A stretch of DNA of 64,000 nt from Hymenobacter lucidus (GTDB lineage Bacteria; Bacteroidota; Bacteroidia; Cytophagales; Hymenobacteraceae): positions 310,001 through 374,000 of the forward strand of contig NZ_JAJADR010000003.1 in assembly GCF_020447265.1 (NCBI RefSeq). The letters are read 5' to 3'. Shown here in pieces: positions 18,116 to 25,881 of the stretch. Positions within the stretch are counted from its first letter, which is position 1; each line of letters opens with the position of its first letter. Below the pieces are notes generated by a model. The model was not told the origin of the DNA. It made no database searches and was given only the letters and a program-made list of their open reading frames with translations. The position numbers were made by a program, and so were the translations under genes.

Positions 18116-20941
18116 CTACTGCTGCCCGACGGCCCCAGCCGGCGCCTGCTGGCCGGAGAAGTCGAAGTACAGGGTCATTTCCTTGGCGTACGAGGGGTCT
18201 TTGCCGTAGTCGTAGTACATGTTGGTTTTGCCCATCGGGCCCATGTTCTCGGCTTTCTGCGACTTGGTGCCGATGGCCGAAATGCCGTGCATGAAGGAGA
18301 GCTGGCCGCCGGGGAAGGCCGGGGCCGTGTTGTAGGGCGTGGCCGAGAAGCGCGGCGTGAACAGGCGCAGGTACACGTCTTCCTGGTCGCAGACGATGGT
18401 GAGGGGCTGGCCGGTGGTCTGCAGGGTGAGCCAGTAGAAGTTGGAGTAGTAGCCCTTGAACTCGGGGTACTCGGGGCCGCGGGTGCCCTCCATTTCGCCG
18501 GTGCTGGTGTTGTTGTAGGCCTTGGTCCACACGCCCAGGTTGGTGCCCTTCAGGCGGTCTTTCCAGACGCGGTAGGGCCCGTCGCCGCGCCACTGAATGC
18601 CTTGGACTTCCTTTTCGGGGTAGTTGAAGTTGAGGCCGGCCAGCTGGAAGTCGTAGTCTTTGGGGAAGTATTTGGCGGTCAGCTTCACCCAGCCCGAGGG
18701 GTACACCGTCCACTGCAAGGACTGGTAGCGGCTCTGCTTGCCGAATCTGGCTTCGATGACGACGTTCGGGCCGTCCTGGCGCTGGCTCAGGCCCTCGAAG
18801 GCAGTTTCACCCTCGGCCAGCACGGGGCCGTTGGAAAGCGGGATGATGCCCTTGGCGTTGCGCACCTGGCGCAGCAGGCCCGAGCGGCGGCTGAAGGTCA
18901 GCTCCACGCCGTTGGCGGCCACGGCGTAGAGCGAGTCGGTTTCAGTGAGGCGGGCGGCGCCGGGGGCTTCGAGGCGCACGAGCTGCTGGGCCACGGCGGC
19001 GGGGCGGGCAATGGGCCAGCTCCAGGTGTATATTTCGCGGCCGTCGGGGTACTGGGCGGTGATATAGAGCACGTCGAATCCTTGCCACTTCGAGGGCATT
19101 TCGAGGCGCAGGGTGCCGTAGGTGCCGCCGGGCGCGATGCTGGGCGCGGTGAGGGTGCCGGTTTGGGTGGCGAGGGACGCGGCTTTGGCGCCGGGGCCGG
19201 GCAGCTGGGTTAGCTTCCAGGTGAACTTACACTGCGACAGGTCGGTGAAGTGGAAGCGGTTTTGCACGCGGAAGGTGCCGTCGAAGGCCGGGGTGATTTC
19301 GCGGCGCTCGAAGAACACGGGGCTCCAGACTTCCTTGATGGTGAAGAAGCTGCCCTCCTTTTCGCGGTAGGGCCCGAGGATGCCGTCGGCGCCGTGGTTG
19401 CCGTCGGTGTCGAGGATGCCGCCCTTGTCGGTGCGCACCACGCCGGCGTCGGAGAAGTCCCAGAGGAAGCCGCCGGCCGAGCGCGGGTGGGCCCACATCT
19501 GCTCCCAGTAATCTTCGAGGCCGGCGCCGTGGCCGCCGTCGTAGAGGCCGTGCAGAAACTCGGTGGGGAACACCACGTTGTGGCCCTGCAAGTGCGTGCC
19601 GTTGCCGTAGTCGTAGTTGATGTAGTGCTGGGTGTCGGTGCCGCGGAACACCTGCCAGGCGTGGATGACGGGGCGCTGCTGCAAATCCAGGCGGTCGAGC
19701 ACCGGGTCGAGGTCGAAGTTGTGGCCGCCCTCATTGCCGTTCACCCACACCACGATGCTAGGGTGGTTTTCGTCTTTGCGCACCATCTCCTCGGTGAGCT
19801 TGGTGCCGGTGGGCGTGTCGTAATTGCCGTGCCAGCCGGCTATTTCGTCGAGCACCATGAGGCCCAGCGAGTCGCAGGCGGCCAGGAAATGGTCGTCGGG
19901 TGGGTAGTGGGCCATGCGCACGGCGTTCATGTTCATCTCGCGCATCAGGTTCACGTCCTGAATGCTTAGGGCCTTGCTGGTCACGCGGCCCGAGGTCGGC
20001 CAGAACGAGTGGCGGTTGACGCCCTTGAACTTGATTTTGACGCCGTTCAGGTACATGCCGTCCCGCTCGCGCACTTCCATGGTGCGGAAGCCGATGCGCT
20101 TATCCACGGTGTGCACCGGCTGCCCGCCCTTGCGCAGGGTGAAGGCCACGCGGTAGAGGTTGGGCGTTTCGGGCGTCCAGAGCCGTGCTTGGCTGAGCGC
20201 GGTTTGCAGGCGCGTAGTGGCAGCGCCGCCGGCCACGGCCGCGCGGAACTCGGCGCCGGCTTTCTGCCCGTCGAGGGTGTAGAGCTGGCCCACGACTTCG
20301 TCGGCCCCGCTGCCCTGGGTGTACACGTTGGCGCGCAGGGAGCCGTCGGCCTTGGCATCCACGGCTACGCGGCTGATGTGGGTGGCGGGCAGGGCCTCCA
20401 GGAACACCGGGCGGAAGATGCCGCCGAACAGCCAGAAGTCCCCGCGCCGCTCGGCGTCGTTCACCGACTCGTTGGCCGAGTGCTTGCTGACGGTGGCTTC
20501 GAGCAGGTTGGTTTTGCCCGGCTTGAGCAGCTTGGTGATGTCGTACTTGAAGCGGTAGTAGGAGCCCTGGTGAATCGGGCCCGCCGACTGGCCGTTAATC
20601 TTCACCTCGGTGTCGGTCATGGCGCCGTCGAAGACGATATTCACCGTCTTGCCGTCCCAGTTTTTGGGCACCTTGAACTCGTACTTGTACTGGCCCACTT
20701 CCTTGCCGCGGGCGGTGTCCTTGGCGTGGCCGTAGTTGTACTTGCCGAAGCCCTGCAGCTCCCAGTTGGAAGGCACCGGGATGGTGGTCCACTTACCGGC
20801 TTTGCGGCCGGCTGAGCAGTAGAACTTCCACTTTACCGTGTGGTCTTTGTCGGGACCGGAGAGCAGCTGAATTTCGGTCTGCTGGGCTTGAGAGGCCAGG
20901 GGCAGGAGCGCGAGGAGGTATGGGAGGAAACGTTTGAGCAT
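18116..20941 (-). CDS. GH2 glycoside hydrolase (beta-galactosidase/beta-glucuronidase-like)
   Basis: A 941-aa secreted enzyme starting at 20941 (LKRFLPYLLALLPLASQAQ signal). A longer in-frame reading to 21043 merely translates a repeat. It has the LacZ-like sugar-binding domain (TIPVPSNWELQGFGKYNY), the immunoglobulin-like domain (LFGGIFRPVFLEALP) and the TIM barrel (FKGVNRHSFWPTSGRV). The acid/base Glu is in VWVNGNEGG near residue 403 and the nucleophile Glu in PTEFLHGLYDGGHG near residue 460. A further C-terminal beta-sandwich region follows. GH2 enzymes remove beta-galactose, glucuronate or arabinopyranose; which one cannot be told from sequence here. Confidence 0.88.
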   Translation of the reverse strand: MLKRFLPYLLALLPLASQAQQTEIQLLSGPDKDHTVKWKFYCSAGRKAGKWTTIPVPSNWELQGFGKYNYGHAKDTARGKEVGQYKYEFKVPKNWDGKTVNIVFDGAMTDTEVKINGQSAGPIHQGSYYRFKYDITKLLKPGKTNLLEATVSKHSANESVNDAERRGDFWLFGGIFRPVFLEALPATHISRVAVDAKADGSLRANVYTQGSGADEVVGQLYTLDGQKAGAEFRAAVAGGAATTRLQTALSQARLWTPETPNLYRVAFTLRKGGQPVHTVDKRIGFRTMEVRERDGMYLNGVKIKFKGVNRHSFWPTSGRVTSKALSIQDVNLMREMNMNAVRMAHYPPDDHFLAACDSLGLMVLDEIAGWHGNYDTPTGTKLTEEMVRKDENHPSIVVWVNGNEGGHNFDLDPVLDRLDLQQRPVIHAWQVFRGTDTQHYINYDYGNGTHLQGHNVVFPTEFLHGLYDGGHGAGLEDYWEQMWAHPRSAGGFLWDFSDAGVVRTDKGGILDTDGNHGADGILGPYREKEGSFFTIKEVWSPVFFERREITPAFDGTFRVQNRFHFTDLSQCKFTWKLTQLPGPGAKAASLATQTGTLTAPSIAPGGTYGTLRLEMPSKWQGFDVLYITAQYPDGREIYTWSWPIARPAAVAQQLVRLEAPGAARLTETDSLYAVAANGVELTFSRRSGLLRQVRNAKGIIPLSNGPVLAEGETAFEGLSQRQDGPNVVIEARFGKQSRYQSLQWTVYPSGWVKLTAKYFPKDYDFQLAGLNFNYPEKEVQGIQWRGDGPYRVWKDRLKGTNLGVWTKAYNNTSTGEMEGTRGPEYPEFKGYYSNFYWLTLQTTGQPLTIVCDQEDVYLRLFTPRFSATPYNTAPAFPGGQLSFMHGISAIGTKSQKAENMGPMGKTNMYYDYGKDPSYAKEMTLYFDFSGQQAPAGAVGQQ

Positions 20942-20965
20942 ATCGGGCTGGGGGTGCCTCACGTG

Positions 20966-21010
20966 CGCCTCACCCCCCGGCCCCCTCTCCGAAAAGGAGA
21001 GGGGGAGCCT
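20966..21010. repeat. Left copy of GCCTCACCCCC repeat beside the DUF559 gene
   Basis: It runs GCGCCTCACCCCCC through CTCTCCGAAAAGGAGAGGGGGAGCC. Its inverse copy is at 21496-21540. The DUF559 gene lies between them. Read on the minus strand, the repeat encodes LPLSFSERGPGGEA in one frame, which creates a spurious extension of the GH2 reading frame. Confidence 0.8.
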
Positions 21011-21039
21011 GACGACTTGGGGACTTTTGGCGCTGAGGC

Positions 21040-21345
21040 TCATGGTAAGTTGGCTTTGATGGCCTGGAGGACTTTCTCGGTTTCGTTTAAGGCTTGGTCA
21101 TTGGCGAAGCGGAGGACGTGGAAGCCTAGCTCAGCCAGGATTCCGGAGCGGCCTTTGTCGTATTCGGCCTGGTTGGGTTCCAGGTGGCCGGCGCCGTCCA
21201 GCTCGACTATCAGCTTGTGCGGCAGGCACACGAAGTCGGCGATGAACCGGTCGATGCTGTGCTGGCGGCGAAACTTCACCCCTAGCTGATTACCGCGCAG
21301 CCGCTGCCAGAGCAGCTCCTCGGCCGGCGTCGGCTCGTGGCGCAT
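21040..21345 (-). CDS. DUF559 (Vsr/MTR-like) endonuclease-domain protein, probably 5'-frameshifted
   Basis: A 101-aa protein with the DUF559 core: PTPAEELLWQRLRGNQLGVKF, RRQHSIDRFIADFVC, KLIVELDGAGH and GFHVLRFANDQAL. The Asp of IADF and the Glu of VELDG match the restriction-endonuclease-like active site, which looks intact. The homology seems to begin upstream of this ATG: the same frame reads DLKARSRG just before it, and a short ORF at 21440-21363 in the neighbouring frame could supply the missing N terminus through a -1 shift. The gene sits between inverted repeats rather than in a metabolic context. The cellular function of DUF559 proteins is not established. Confidence 0.8.
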   Translation of the reverse strand: MRHEPTPAEELLWQRLRGNQLGVKFRRQHSIDRFIADFVCLPHKLIVELDGAGHLEPNQAEYDKGRSGILAELGFHVLRFANDQALNETEKVLQAIKANLP

Positions 21346-21362
21346 TCCGCGCGAGCGGGCTT

Positions 21363-21440
21363 TCAGGTCAGCCGGCCGTACTGCTTCCGGTCGGCGGTAA
21401 AGATTTTATCCTGCGGCAGGTAAGGCTCGTTGGTTTCCAT
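21363..21440 (-). pseudogene. Likely displaced N terminus of the DUF559 gene
   Basis: An ATG at 21440 opens 25 codons (METNEPYLPQDKIFTADRKQ...) ending at a TGA at 21363-21365. A -1 shift after its GRL codons would join it to DLKARSRGMRHEPTPAEE in the DUF559 frame and give a protein of about 130 residues, nearer the usual family size. This suggests a disabling frameshift or a sequence error. It is too short to judge as an independent gene. Confidence 0.45.
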
Positions 21441-21495
21441 AGAATCGGCTAGCATCAGCAAACCAACAAGCTAGCAGAACCACCCGCGCCGCCGT

Positions 21496-21540
21496 GGCTC
21501 CCCCTCTCCTTTTCGGAGAGGGGACCGGGGGGTGAGGCGC
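21496..21540. repeat. Right copy of the repeat flanking the DUF559 gene
   Basis: GGCTCCCCCTCTCCTTTTCG through GGGGGGTGAGGCGC, the inverse of 20966-21010. Between 21441 and 21495 there is no gene. Confidence 0.8.
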
Positions 21541-21553
21541 ACACGAGGCGCCT

Positions 21554-23404
21554 CTAGGGCGTCACCACTCCCCCACTCGTCTTCAGCGACTTCAGGTAAA
21601 ACACTGCCAACTTCTCCGACTCGCCGGCTCGGGGCAAATCGTAAGTCTGGTCGGCGGGCGTGTCGGGCGTGGGGAAGTGGCGGGCGGGGCCGGTGCGCAG
21701 CATTACCCGCTCGAAGGAGGCCACCGGGGCGAAGAAGATGAAGGTGCTGGTCTTGCCGTTGGTCGTGACGGTGCAGGTGCGGTTGGGCGCGTCCAGGGTC
21801 ACTTTCAGGTCGAGCTGCTGGCCGGCCTGGTACTTGGTCACGCCCTTGAAGCGCGCCCCGGCCTTGTAACTGAGCGTGCCGGTGGAGTCGAAGGAAAGCT
21901 GCACGGCGGGCTGGCCCTTGGCGTCCTGAAACTCGATTTGCAGCAGGCCGTGGTCGTTCTGGCCCGGTACTACCGACAGCTCGGCTACCAGATGCTTGCT
22001 CTCGGGGATGATGCGCTCGGCCTTGGCATAGTCGAAGCGGTCCGAGTCCTTGAACACGAGGCCCTTGCTCCCATCGGGCAGCGGCCCAATTTCGACTGGC
22101 GCTTGGACTAAACTGTACGTGTTCCACTGATCCAGCTCCTGGCCGGCGGGTAGCTGGGCAAACACGTCGTTGGCGTGGCTGGTAGCCGTGGCGCGAATGG
22201 GCACCGGCGCCGAGGCAATCCACAAATCCTCCTTGTTCACGCTGTAGCTCACCCACATTTTCTTGTCGGGCGGGGTACCGTCGCCTTCCTGGATGCCGCG
22301 CACGTACTGCGGGCCGTAGCTTTTGTAGTTGCCGCCGTAGCGCATGGGCGTGATTTCGCCGTGCACCAGCCACAGGTCGATGTAGTCGAGGCCGTTCGGG
22401 GAGGTCGACACGGCCAGCGGCCAGCGGAACTCCGAGGGGTTGTACACGGTGGCGTAGCGGCCGTCGGAGGTGCGCTGGCCCCAGATTTTGGCGTTGCTGT
22501 TGACGAAGTGCGGGGCGCGAATCACCGGGTTGGGCCAGGTTTTGCCGCCGTCGGGGCTGATGCTGGTCAGCGCGTGCTTCCAGAGGCCCACCACCCGGTT
22601 GTCGGGTAGGTGGTAGTAGCTGAAGGCCTTGTACTCCTTGCGCAGCGGGATGAGCTGGTCGTCGCGGTCCTGCTCCTCCACCATCTGCTGCATCATCAGC
22701 GGATTCGCGAGAATTTCCTCGCAGGCCGCCACGAAGCCCTTGTCCTTGCTCTTGGTGTAGAACGGGTAGGCCGATTTCGACTGGTCCCAGGTCTTGTTGT
22801 AGCGTAGGAAGTAGATGGGGCCGAACTTGCCAGCCGGCAGCACCTCGCGCACCACCCGGCCGATGCCCTGCCCGTCGTTGGGGTCGTCTTTGGCGTCGAG
22901 GGCAATGCCGTAGTAACCCAGGGTCAGCAGGCGGTTTTTCTTGGAAGTGTAGAAGCCCACGCGCTGGTGCATCACGGCCTCCAGGTTCTGGGCCACCTTG
23001 CCGGGCTGGTCGGGCTTGGTGAAGCCATCAGGCACCTTGTAGGGTGGGAAGATGACCACCGGGTCGGTCCAGGTATAGCCGTCCTTGCTGGTCAGCAGCA
23101 GGGTGCGGCCGGGCGGAATATGCTCGCCGGCGGGGTTGCTCAGGTACTGGTAATAGAACTGCCCCTGCCAGTAGGCCAGCATGGGCGCGTGGTTGTAGGT
23201 CCACCCCTCCCCGTTCGCCGCGCTGGGCTGCTCCCGGTTGGCGCGCAGCACCTGCCGGGCGTGGGTGCCAATGGCCGGGCGCAGCTGCCCGTGGTGGTAG
23301 TCCACGTTGCTGAGCGTGGTGCCGGTGTAGCGGATAGTTTCCTGGGCCTGCGCCCCAAAGCTACCCAGCGCCGCCGCGGCCAGAAGTGCTATCTGCTTAT
23401 TCAT
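21554..23404 (-). CDS. Sialidase-like beta-propeller protein with C-terminal jelly-roll domain
   Basis: A 616-aa secreted protein starting at 23404 (signal peptide NKQIALLAAAALGSFGAQAQ); the start overlaps the end of the preceding gene by 8 bp. Residues about 60-420 look like a glycosidase-type beta-propeller: NHAPMLAYWQGQFYYQYLSNPAGEH, LLTSKDGYTWTDPVVIFPPY and SISPDGGKTWPNPVIRAPHF. The last 170 residues form a concanavalin-like beta-sandwich (KGLVFKDSDRFDYAKAERII). I cannot assign a numbered CAZy family. The position in a tightly spaced run after the GH140-like and GH43-like genes suggests action on pectic side chains. Catalytic residues are not obvious to me. Confidence 0.6.
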   Translation of the reverse strand: MNKQIALLAAAALGSFGAQAQETIRYTGTTLSNVDYHHGQLRPAIGTHARQVLRANREQPSAANGEGWTYNHAPMLAYWQGQFYYQYLSNPAGEHIPPGRTLLLTSKDGYTWTDPVVIFPPYKVPDGFTKPDQPGKVAQNLEAVMHQRVGFYTSKKNRLLTLGYYGIALDAKDDPNDGQGIGRVVREVLPAGKFGPIYFLRYNKTWDQSKSAYPFYTKSKDKGFVAACEEILANPLMMQQMVEEQDRDDQLIPLRKEYKAFSYYHLPDNRVVGLWKHALTSISPDGGKTWPNPVIRAPHFVNSNAKIWGQRTSDGRYATVYNPSEFRWPLAVSTSPNGLDYIDLWLVHGEITPMRYGGNYKSYGPQYVRGIQEGDGTPPDKKMWVSYSVNKEDLWIASAPVPIRATATSHANDVFAQLPAGQELDQWNTYSLVQAPVEIGPLPDGSKGLVFKDSDRFDYAKAERIIPESKHLVAELSVVPGQNDHGLLQIEFQDAKGQPAVQLSFDSTGTLSYKAGARFKGVTKYQAGQQLDLKVTLDAPNRTCTVTTNGKTSTFIFFAPVASFERVMLRTGPARHFPTPDTPADQTYDLPRAGESEKLAVFYLKSLKTSGGVVTP

Positions 23405-24359
23405 GCGTTCCGCTGGTTGAGGTAGTTGCCGGTGCACCCATCGGGGCACTTCGCAGCAGGGTTTTCAGGGTTTTGCGCGAGGCCCGGAACACGGTGCCGT
23501 GCTTGTGCCCCGGCGGCACGCTGGTTTGCTCCGACACATCGGTGAACGTCTTGAAATCAGCCGTTTTCATCACGCCGTAGCGCTTTTCCTGGTAGGCATC
23601 ATAATAAATCAACCATTCCTTATTGGGCAAACCCAGCACGCTCGGCCCCTCCGTGAAGTTGCCAGTAAAAGGTGCCGACACGTTTGGAAATGGCCCCAGC
23701 GCCGAGGACCCAAAGGCCACCTTGATGTTGCGGTTGGGCCGGGTATTGTCTTTTACTACCAGCACGTAATCCTGCGGCCCGCGTGGCACTACCACCGCAT
23801 CAATGGCGCTCCAGCCCGGGTCCAGAAACAGCTTGGTGGGTGTGAAGGCCTGGAAATCGGTAGTCGTGGTGTAGTACAGGCGGTGGTTGTTGTCGTCGGC
23901 TTCTACGCCCTTTTCAAACCGCCCGGGAATAGTGCTGGCCCACACGATAAGGTACTGCCGGGTGGGCGCGTCGTAGAAGATTTCCGGGGCCCACACGTTC
24001 ACGGTCGTCGGCTCCTGGCTCATCACGTCGATGAAGCGCTGCGCCGACCAGTGCACCAGGTCTTTGGAGGAAGCATAGCCGAAGCCTTTGTCGCCCTTCC
24101 AGCCGCAGGTCCACACGAGGTGGTAGGTGCCATCGGGGCCGCGGGCAATGCTGGGGTCGCGCAGGAGCTTGCTCGGGCCTACCTGCGGGGTGAGAAACGT
24201 GTGGTTCAGGTCCTGCCACTTATAGCCGTCGTAGCTGTAGAGCAGGCGCAGGCCCTCGTTGGCCGGCTCGTGAAAAGACGTGAACATGTACACGTCCCTA
24301 GAAGCGGCGCAGGAGCTCAGCAGCGCGCCGGCCAGCAGCCAGCCCATTCCTTTTGCCAT
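23397..24359 (-). CDS. GH43-like five-bladed beta-propeller glycosidase, lipoprotein
   Basis: A 320-aa protein with a lipoprotein signal (AGALLSSC). The propeller shows the GH43/GH117-type order LLRDPSIARGPDGTYHLVWTC (base Asp), VNVWAPEIFYD (acidic residue before a bulky blade) and AFTGNFTEGPSVL-like spacing near the end (NFTEGPSVLGLPNKEWLIYYD, acid Glu). Such enzymes usually remove alpha-L-arabinofuranose or beta-xylose, and occasionally galactose. The ATG at 24359 is preferred. A GTG at 24368 would overlap the stop of the GH140-like gene by four bases. Either way the two genes appear translationally coupled. Family confidence is good, substrate unknown. Confidence 0.75.
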   Translation of the reverse strand: MAKGMGWLLAGALLSSCAASRDVYMFTSFHEPANEGLRLLYSYDGYKWQDLNHTFLTPQVGPSKLLRDPSIARGPDGTYHLVWTCGWKGDKGFGYASSKDLVHWSAQRFIDVMSQEPTTVNVWAPEIFYDAPTRQYLIVWASTIPGRFEKGVEADDNNHRLYYTTTTDFQAFTPTKLFLDPGWSAIDAVVVPRGPQDYVLVVKDNTRPNRNIKVAFGSSALGPFPNVSAPFTGNFTEGPSVLGLPNKEWLIYYDAYQEKRYGVMKTADFKTFTDVSEQTSVPPGHKHGTVFRASRKTLKTLLRSAPMGAPATTSTSGTHE

Positions 24360-24364
24360 ACCGT

Positions 24365-25774
24365 TCACCCTTTGATAGTGCGGGCCGAGTCCAGGGTCAG
24401 CACCCAGTCGTTGCCGTTTTTGGGCTCCCCCGGCGGGTTGAATTCTCGCACGCCGGTGTTGGGAAATTTGCCAATAAGGGTAATTTTTCCATCCCGCGGA
24501 TTGTACCAGGCGGCCTGTACCTCCTTGCTCTGAATCTTGCCCATGTTCACCTTGATATTGCGGCCGGTGTAGGTGTAAATAAACGCGTAGCTATTGCCCC
24601 GCGTGGCAAACAGCCGGTCGTACTTCTCTCCCACCTCGCCCGCAATCAGGCTCTGGTCGGGCACCCGCTCGAAAAAGCGCCGGGACAGCATCAGGTTTCT
24701 TAGATGCACCATCTGGGCCGCGCCCGGCGCGTTCAGCGCCTCCGACCACAGCTCCTTAGAGCCGTAGGCGCTGCCTTTGTCGAACGCGCTGTGCATCTGC
24801 ATCACCGAGTTCTGCCCGTAGGTGTAGCCAAAGGCGCCCGCAAACACCGACCAGTAGCCGTAGCGGCGCACGTCGGCATCATTCCAGCGGGGCTGGGTAA
24901 TGTCGTGCAAACCCTGCGGAATGCCCTCATACGACGGCTCTCCGTCGATGCTGGGCTTGGCGGGCTTCAGGGCATTGTCGACGAGCTGGTAGCGCCAGTT
25001 GTCTTCGCCGTAGTGCTTCTTCTCGTTGCGGGAGGTATCCTGCTCGTAGCGCCGGTGGCCCGACTGGTACATGTTGAAATCCAGCCACGCGGCGTTGTGG
25101 AACCAGTCCGACGACTGCGTGCGGCCGCGCGGGTGGTAGGTTACTAGGTGGTTGGGGTCGACGGCTTTCAGCGTGCTGCCGATGACGTTCCAGACCTTGA
25201 GCGAGTCGGAGCCGGCAATGTCGCCGCCGTTGAGCCAGATGATGTTCGGCCGGTTCTTATACCGCTCGGCCAGGAACGTGGCGTAGGTTTTGACCTGCTG
25301 CTGATTGACCTTGCCGGCCTTCACGTTGGTACCCCACACCGGCACCAGGCCCATGTAGAGCCCCTTTTTGGCGGCCAGGTCCACGATATAGTCGACATGG
25401 TCCCAGAAGTCGTACTGGGCAGCATCGGTGGCGGTGCTGCCCGGCGTGGTCAGGGGCCGGGCCACGTTGCCGCGCACCAGGGCCGAGTCGCCGTACACGT
25501 TTACGGCCGGCACTTGGTGCAGCACCATCACCTGAATAACGTTGAAGCCCTTTTTGCGCCGGTCTTCGAGGTAGGTTTCGGCTTCTTCGCGCTTGAGCTT
25601 GTTGAACAGCAGCCAGCCGGTGTCGCCGAGCCAGAAAAAGGGCTTATCGTCGGCCGTAGCCAGAAACCGGCCGTTGGCGGATACCTTCAGCTTGCCTGTG
25701 GGCGCCGGGGCCGGGGCAGCGGCCAGGAGCGACGCCAGCAAGAAGGAACAGGAAAGGCGCAGGGCTTTCGTCAT
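24365..25774 (-). CDS. GH140-like apiosidase (DUF4038)
   Basis: A 469-aa secreted protein with a signal peptide of about 20 residues, a DUF4038 TIM barrel and a short C-terminal beta-domain (collagen-bind-2 type, AAWYNPRDGKITLIGKFPNTG). KPFFWLGDTGWLLFNKLKREE opens the barrel. IIWLNGGDIAGSD near residue 186 and SIDGEPSYEGIPQG near residue 278 carry the residues that in B. thetaiotaomicron BT1012, the founding GH140 apiosidase, act as acid/base Asp and nucleophile Glu. GH140 removes RG-II side chains by cutting at apiose. Its presence is one of the best arguments that this locus targets RG-II. Confidence 0.85.
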   Translation of the reverse strand: MTKALRLSCSFLLASLLAAAPAPAPTGKLKVSANGRFLATADDKPFFWLGDTGWLLFNKLKREEAETYLEDRRKKGFNVIQVMVLHQVPAVNVYGDSALVRGNVARPLTTPGSTATDAAQYDFWDHVDYIVDLAAKKGLYMGLVPVWGTNVKAGKVNQQQVKTYATFLAERYKNRPNIIWLNGGDIAGSDSLKVWNVIGSTLKAVDPNHLVTYHPRGRTQSSDWFHNAAWLDFNMYQSGHRRYEQDTSRNEKKHYGEDNWRYQLVDNALKPAKPSIDGEPSYEGIPQGLHDITQPRWNDADVRRYGYWSVFAGAFGYTYGQNSVMQMHSAFDKGSAYGSKELWSEALNAPGAAQMVHLRNLMLSRRFFERVPDQSLIAGEVGEKYDRLFATRGNSYAFIYTYTGRNIKVNMGKIQSKEVQAAWYNPRDGKITLIGKFPNTGVREFNPPGEPKNGNDWVLTLDSARTIKG

Positions 25775-25817
25775 GGATTTGGGTAGTACTATCTAAAGCC
25801 TGCAATCAGGCTGTTTG

Positions 25818-25852
25818 GTCATGCAGAGGCGCAGCCGAAGCCTCTGCATGAC
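25818..25852. repeat. Short REP-like hairpin
   Basis: A perfect 13-bp stem (GTCATGCAGAGGC and its complement) with a 9-nt loop. It is followed by GTTCTTTTT, so it could also terminate or process transcripts, though on the plus strand. It lies between the GH140-like and PL1 genes. Confidence 0.75.
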
Positions 25853-25881
25853 GTTCTTTTTGCTGCAGCCGGCGCTGTTAG

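Noticed and set aside
21450..21460. ATGCTA on the minus strand just before the displaced DUF559 ATG
   Set aside because: No partner half-site and no -7 box at the expected spacing; likely chance.
21471..22373. A 300-codon minus-strand frame overlapping the sialidase-like gene
   Set aside because: Arg/Pro/Ala-rich alternate frame whose end translates the intergenic repeat; the overlapping frame has the signal peptide and domains.
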